Source of the DNA: Bacillota bacterium
GTDB taxonomy: Bacteria; Bacillota; Clostridia; Acetivibrionales; JANLFN01
Direction: 5' to 3'
Length of the DNA stretch: 64,000 nucleotides
Assembly: GCA_023397675.1 (NCBI GenBank)
Contig: JAEWTV010000042.1
Location: 1 to 64,000 of the forward strand
Every line of letters starts with the position of its first letter. Within the stretch, counting starts at the first letter, position 1. The notes under the pieces are model-generated. The model was given only the letters and a program-made list of their open reading frames with translations. It made no database searches and was not told the origin of the DNA. Position numbers and translations under genes: made by a program. Below are positions 62,668-64,000 of this stretch, piece by piece.

Positions 62668-62696
62668 ATATAAGTAATTCGACAGATTACTCAAAA
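62668..62696 (-). promoter_or_regulatory. promoter with central palindrome upstream of the degS-like gene
   Basis: Minus strand TTTTGA (62696-62691), 17-bp spacer, TTATAT (62673-62668). The whole spacer is the inverted repeat GTAAT-N7-ATTAC (62674-62690) whose centre contains TGTCGAA, the core of a Spo0A box. Confidence 0.4.
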
Positions 62697-62712
62697 ATCC
62701 TTTTTAGAAGTG

Positions 62713-62740
62713 AAAAAAGGAGACATTACTGTCTCCTTTT
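62713..62740 (-). terminator. terminator of the alcohol dehydrogenase gene
   Basis: An 11-bp stem (62715-62725 with 62730-62740) and T-run on the minus strand, 11 bp after the stop codon. Confidence 0.85.
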
Positions 62741-62750
62741 ACTAGATAAT

Positions 62751-64000
62751 CTATTTAAGAGTATCCAAGTTCCCTTCCCAGGCCCGAAGATAAATATCCT
62801 TTAGCTCATTTACCAGAGGCATTCTAGGGTTTGTTCCAGTGCATTGATCTGCAAACGCATTGTTTGCCATGTAGTCAAGGCTTGCTTCAAGGTCTTTCTT
62901 TTTGATTCCCGCGTCCTTAAGTGTAAGAGGCATTCCAATATCGGACATCAGTTTCTGTATTGCCTTTACAAGAAAACTGATGCCATTTTCATTCTTGTTT
63001 TCTTCAAAACCCAACTCCTTAGCTATGTCAACGTACCTTTCATTTGCATGCGGGAATTCGTACTTAGGATATGCAATAAATTTGGTAGGTCTTTTTGAAT
63101 TATACTCAATTACATAAGGAAGAAGAATTGCGTTTGCCCTTCCATGAGGAATATGGAAGTTGGCCCCCAGATTATGGGCCATGCTATGGTTAATTCCCAG
63201 AAACGCATTTGTAAAGGCCATACCTGCCATCGTTGAAGCATTGGCCATTTTCTCTCTCGCTTCCTTGTCATCCGGATTGCTGCATACCTTCGGCAAATAC
63301 TCAAAAACCAACTGAATTGCTTTAATGGACAATGCATCTGTGTAATCGGATGCCATAACCGAAACATAAGCCTCGACAGCGTGTGTAAGTACATCCATTC
63401 CGGTATCGGCTGTAACTGCTTTTGGAACAGTGTAGGTAAGTTCGGGGTCTATTACGGCAATATCCGGTGTCAATTCGTAGTCAGCAAGAGGATACTTAAT
63501 ACCTTTTACCTTATCCGTAATTACAGCGAATGCAGTAATTTCAGAGCCGGTTCCTGCTGTTGTAGGAATAGCAACAAGTCTTGCCTTTTTGCCAAGATCG
63601 GGGAACCTGACCGCTCTTTTTCTTATGTCCATAAATTTAAGCCTCAACATTTCAAATTCCGTATTCGGGTATTCATAAAACAGCCACATACCTTTTGCAG
63701 CATCAATAGCCGAACCACCTCCAAGTGCAATTATTATATCCGGATTATGCTTGTTCATTTCCTTAACACCTTTAAATACAGTATCTACAGACGGATCGGG
63801 TTCAACATCCGGATATATTTCATACTTTATTCCTGCCTTTTCAAGATGATATATTATCTTATCCACCATTCCAAGCTTAACCATTGATGCATCTGTCACT
63901 ATAAATGCAAAATGTCCTTTTAATTTCTGAAGATATTGGACTGAGCCAGGCTCAAAGTATATTTTGGGAGGAATCTTAAACCATTTCATATTTACAGTTC
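62751..64000 (-). CDS. iron-containing alcohol dehydrogenase, probably the C-terminal half of AdhE (cut by the window edge)
   Basis: At least 416 codons. Family III Fe-ADH: NAD-binding GGGSAIDAAKGMW, AIPTTAGTGSE, and iron ligands in TADTGMDVLTHAVEAYVS, GINHSMAHNLGANFHIPHGRANA. The first residues (MKWFKIPPKIYFEPGS) match the junction of AdhE where the aldehyde dehydrogenase half joins the ADH half. No ribosome site is seen in the 11 bases before the ATG at 63989, and the frame stays open to the edge. It therefore likely continues as a bifunctional acetaldehyde/alcohol dehydrogenase for ethanol production; a stand-alone ADH is the alternative. Confidence 0.85.
   Translation of the reverse strand, partial: TVNMKWFKIPPKIYFEPGSVQYLQKLKGHFAFIVTDASMVKLGMVDKIIYHLEKAGIKYEIYPDVEPDPSVDTVFKGVKEMNKHNPDIIIALGGGSAIDAAKGMWLFYEYPNTEFEMLRLKFMDIRKRAVRFPDLGKKARLVAIPTTAGTGSEITAFAVITDKVKGIKYPLADYELTPDIAVIDPELTYTVPKAVTADTGMDVLTHAVEAYVSVMASDYTDALSIKAIQLVFEYLPKVCSNPDDKEAREKMANASTMAGMAFTNAFLGINHSMAHNLGANFHIPHGRANAILLPYVIEYNSKRPTKFIAYPKYEFPHANERYVDIAKELGFEENKNENGISFLVKAIQKLMSDIGMPLTLKDAGIKKKDLEASLDYMANNAFADQCTGTNPRMPLVNELKDIYLRAWEGNLDTLK

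Overview
The window looks like a chromosomal segment of a low-GC, spore-forming, motile member of the Clostridia, closest in layout to the Ruminiclostridium / Acetivibrio (cellulolytic Clostridium) group. This rests on the contiguous spoIIGA-sigE-sigG block, a Gram-positive type fla/che operon with fliY, cheC, cheD, a swrB-like gene and sigD, the MurT/GatD pair, and AGGAGG-type ribosome binding sites. No tool was run; assignments come from reading motifs and gene order. Nearly all genes are on the minus strand. The exceptions are a flavin reductase at about 38.4 kb and the murT-gatD-rlmI block at 55.4-58.8 kb.

Reading in the direction of transcription (right to left): the right edge (62.7-64.0 kb) carries an iron-dependent alcohol dehydrogenase that is probably the 3' half of adhE. 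Next come a DegS/DegU-like two-component pair, a small unknown protein and a short homocysteine S-methyltransferase with a large hairpin in its leader. At 53.4-55.4 kb the division cluster begins with a murA gene that lacks its first ~107 codons but has a promoter directly in front of it, followed by ftsQ, sbp, ftsA and ftsZ. Then follow spoIIGA-sigE (with a Spo0A-type promoter), sigG (with a forespore-type promoter), ymxH and nrdR. Two accessory patches interrupt otherwise conserved housekeeping order: an unknown gene, tetR and an aldo/keto reductase between nrdR and comM-dprA, and araC, a secreted tandem metallo-beta-lactamase-fold protein, a flavin reductase and merR between dprA and topA-trmFO.

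From 34.0 kb down to 0.53 kb lies one very long flagellar/chemotaxis operon: flgB-flgC-fliE-fliF-fliG-fliH-fliI-fliJ-motE/ylxF-fliK-flgD-flg_new-flgE-flbD-fliL-fliM-fliY-cheY-fliO-fliP-fliQ-fliR-flhB-flhA-flhF-flhG-ycgR-cheB-cheA-cheW-cheC-cheD-(membrane protein)-sigD-DUF342-(small)-swrB-like-(mltG-like). Together these supply the rod, hook, export gate and ATPase, C-ring, placement GTPases, the c-di-GMP brake, the CheA/CheY pathway and the late-flagellar sigma factor; flagellin, motAB and cheR are not here. The left edge holds a terminator, a tRNA-Leu(CAA) with two promoters, and the start of a leftward gene that by synteny is likely rpsB.

The most unusual things seen are: clusters of a degenerate heptamer repeat (consensus YTGTAMA) filling the only large hole in the fla operon, between flhB and flhA; a perfect 16-bp hairpin between flgE and flbD; paired direct repeats and hairpins in the fla operon leader; the exported protein with two complete metallo-hydrolase domains; the promoter-proximal truncated murA; and a textbook MerR-type promoter with a 19-bp spacer. 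I found no CRISPR array, transposase, integrase or prophage gene.
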